Shown: piece by piece, positions 62,054-64,000 of the stretch
Position numbering within the stretch: the stretch's first letter is position 1
How the letters are laid out: each line of letters opens with the position of its first letter
Assembly: GCA_022769005.1 (NCBI GenBank)
Contig: JALEKK010000035.1
Span: 120,564 to 184,563 of the forward strand
Length of the DNA: 64,000 bases
Source: Lachnospiraceae bacterium
GTDB lineage: Bacteria > Bacillota > Clostridia > Lachnospirales > Lachnospiraceae
Direction of reading: 5' to 3'
Position numbers and translations under genes: made by a program
The notes under the pieces: model-generated
The model's input: the letters and a program-made list of their open reading frames with translations, nothing else
Told to the model about the DNA's origin: nothing
The model's database searches: none

Positions 62054-64000
62054 TTATTTTTTAATGTTTCTTCTTCTGAAATATACAAAAAACACGATTC
62101 CCGCTGCGATTACCGAACCGACAGACAGTGATACATAGAGCGCCGTCATGGTATTATCCCCGGTTTTCGGAGAATTGTCATTTGAACCCTTTGAGCTTTT
62201 AAGCTCAATTTCTTCAGAACCGGATGTATCATCATGCATGTTGCCCTGTCCGTTCTCCTGTGCTCTGTGATAAATGAAATCCAATACGTTTGCTTCGCCT
62301 TCACTTGCCAATGTCAGGTTTTTTGATGCATAGTCCGGAATATATCCCGATATATTTCTCGCATCTTTATATATTACATCATTTATGTCTCCGCTGCCGC
62401 TCTCTTCATCGGAAACAGCATTTCCGTCCGCATCCAGATACCTTACTCTCCAATCCGCACTCTTTTGCTTATCCCACTTGGCATACACAACCATATCATT
62501 CTCTATCTTTTCATTGATGTCAAAAGGAGTATTAAATTCAGGATCCTTATACCATCCTCCGAACCAATAGCCCTTTTTTTCCGGAATCATTGAGAGCTCT
62601 CTGTGTACCGTGTAATTTTTCTGTATCTTTACGGAGTCCGGGAGTTTTGAATCCGCTCCGTTACCTTCAACCGTAACCGTCACATCCTGAGGCTGCCACT
62701 TTGCATATATTGTCATATCCTGCATAGGCATTACGTAATTATCGCTGTTCAGTTCCGTTCCCTCAGAAAAATCCGGAGCGAGATACCAACCTGCAAAGAT
62801 ATAATCATCCGGAACCGACTGCGGTCTTACGGGATTGTTAAGGGTGTCATTCACATATGAAAGCGGAGCACCGTTTAACAATGAAACATCGTCGTTATCG
62901 GTTCCATCAAACTTTAAATTATATGCCTGTCTTTTCCAATATATATGCAAATAACTTTTTCCGTCGCCGTCGTAGTCGTTAATCAATTTACCGTCTTCGT
63001 AGATATATATGTTATCTTTATCATGATATGCGTGCAGATCTTTATTTGATTCGGATACATCCGTTGTAAATTCATCGGCGCTGTCCGTCCAATAATAATA
63101 TGCGGGATATGCCAGAGCTCCGCTGACAAACCTTCTATAATCCGTTTTTCCGTTTTTAACACTTGCAGTTTTATATATTTCATGCTTCCACGTGCCGTCC
63201 GGGCTCTGAGAGTGAAAAACCATCACACTCTCACTTATTGGTTCTTCTTCCAATTTTCTTGCATGATATTCAACATGATAGTCATCCGACATGTAAGATC
63301 CAATTTCTTCAAACAACGATGAAAACGTATATTTAGGTCCAATACCTTCACGGCTGTAAAATAAATAGCGGGAATCATAACTTACTATTCCGCTTGTAAC
63401 ATGTCCGTATACCGCACTGAAGCTCTCTCTGTGATCCTCTTCTCCCGTAACCGGATTATAATATATGAATGTAATGGTCATTTCCGGTCTGTCATAATAT
63501 ATATTTATAACAGTAGACCCGTCACTTTCAACTATCTTGCCTTTATTTGCTTCTTCCGTTTTGTTTTTATTATATTTTCTGTATGTGCTTTCATATTTTG
63601 AACCGTCAAGTGTTATATCCGAATATACCGTCTGGGTCTTTGTTTCACTGTCAAACATGAGATATGTTTTCTGTGAGTCGTCATAGGATAATTCATCCGT
63701 GGAAGCCTGATACCAATAATTTATCTTATATGTCGCTTCCAAAGGAGGATCGTAATTGGCATATACCGTGACATCTTTCGCAGGCTGTATTCCCGGAGTC
63801 CAATGCTGCCAAGTTCCGGAGTCATCCTTATAAGACCAATATTGGAATGTCTTACCCGGAACCTCCGGAGTCGGCGGAGCCGACTGCATGGTTCCGTAGA
63901 GGTATGTCTCATTAAAGTCTTTGCCCTGTACTCCCGTATCAAAATAAACGGTATATGACTTTCTTGCATAGTAGACCGAAACCGTTATGTCTCCGTTCTG
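62054..64000 (-). CDS. Sortase-anchored cell-surface protein with InlB-type repeats (N-terminus outside window)
   Basis: The frame is open to the right edge, so at least 648 residues are seen and the signal peptide is missing. It has Listeria/Bacteroides (InlB B) repeat units ending in AGWYLAPDF...AKW and GGWYKDPEF...YAKW, a MucBP-like block (RVRYLDADGN...SGYIPDYASK) and a C-terminal SPKTG sorting motif, membrane helix and RRRNIKK tail. Likely an adhesin-like surface protein. Monitoring by sortase class is not possible here. Confidence 0.88.
   Translation of the reverse strand, partial: QNGDITVSVYYARKSYTVYFDTGVQGKDFNETYLYGTMQSAPPTPEVPGKTFQYWSYKDDSGTWQHWTPGIQPAKDVTVYANYDPPLEATYKINYWYQASTDELSYDDSQKTYLMFDSETKTQTVYSDITLDGSKYESTYRKYNKNKTEEANKGKIVESDGSTVINIYYDRPEMTITFIYYNPVTGEEDHRESFSAVYGHVTSGIVSYDSRYLFYSREGIGPKYTFSSLFEEIGSYMSDDYHVEYHARKLEEEPISESVMVFHSQSPDGTWKHEIYKTASVKNGKTDYRRFVSGALAYPAYYYWTDSADEFTTDVSESNKDLHAYHDKDNIYIYEDGKLINDYDGDGKSYLHIYWKRQAYNLKFDGTDNDDVSLLNGAPLSYVNDTLNNPVRPQSVPDDYIFAGWYLAPDFSEGTELNSDNYVMPMQDMTIYAKWQPQDVTVTVEGNGADSKLPDSVKIQKNYTVHRELSMIPEKKGYWFGGWYKDPEFNTPFDINEKIENDMVVYAKWDKQKSADWRVRYLDADGNAVSDEESGSGDINDVIYKDARNISGYIPDYASKNLTLASEGEANVLDFIYHRAQENGQGNMHDDTSGSEEIELKSSKGSNDNSPKTGDNTMTALYVSLSVGSVIAAGIVFFVYFRRRNIKK

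Noticed and set aside
63721..63969. Minus-strand 82-residue open frame at the right edge
   Set aside because: It overlaps the surface-protein frame, which is open to the window edge and has clear repeats.

Overview
The window reads as a chromosomal segment of a low-GC Clostridia bacterium, most likely of the Lachnospiraceae type. This rests on AT-rich intergenic DNA, strong AGGAGG-like ribosome sites, an AddAB (not RecBCD) nuclease, RecU, an ECF transporter, a DUF6020-like protein, a BspA-like LRR protein and a surface protein with InlB-type repeats and an SPKTG sorting signal. Every gene but one (a patatin-like phospholipase at 25573-26418) lies on the minus strand, so transcription runs from high to low coordinates. 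No transposase, phage gene, CRISPR array or rRNA was seen.

Layout in the direction of transcription. 64000-62054: C-terminal part of a sortase-anchored repeat protein. 61876-61655: a 73-residue peptide with three copies of a Cys-X6-Cys motif, with its own strong promoter and a hairpin after it, followed by a PfoR-like membrane protein. 60275-51878: a long housekeeping operon, yraN-der-plsY-gpsA-rsmD-coaD-coiled-coil gene-rsmF-rluA-recU. 51768-51118: an ECF transporter substrate subunit. 50806-43811: pyrE, a VanZ-like gene, a small membrane protein, purE, then after an intervening hairpin purM-purN-purD, hisS and a lipoprotein. 43579-40584: a VWA-type protein and its MoxR-like AAA ATPase. 40383-35766: a cytosolic LRR protein, a multispanning sensor with a degenerate kinase domain, a soluble histidine kinase and a response regulator, then a lipoprotein (35639-35271). 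35069-27893: addB-addA. 27653-27448: two tandem tRNA-Lys genes. 27228-26515: an unknown acidic protein behind a Fur-like box.

25424-11451: an unknown Sel1/TPR-like gene, proB, an unknown gene, 5-formyl-THF cyclo-ligase, proA, miaB, mutS, mutL, miaA and a YnbB-like PLP enzyme. 11354-10671: purC. 10442-7505: a two-gene glycosyltransferase/DUF6020 cassette set between hairpins. 7252-1: radC, the cell-wall elongation genes mreB-mreC-mreD-pbp2-rodA and the start of a further single-TM protein.

Most genes are housekeeping: purine, pyrimidine and proline synthesis, mismatch repair, recombination, tRNA and rRNA modification, phospholipid synthesis and cell elongation. The parts least explained by known biology are the Cys-repeat peptide with its PfoR-like neighbour, the LRR/pseudokinase/kinase/regulator operon, the VWA-MoxR pair and a divergent MreB. 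Several genes start with TTG behind a strong Shine-Dalgarno site, so starts were chosen by ribosome-site spacing rather than by first ATG.
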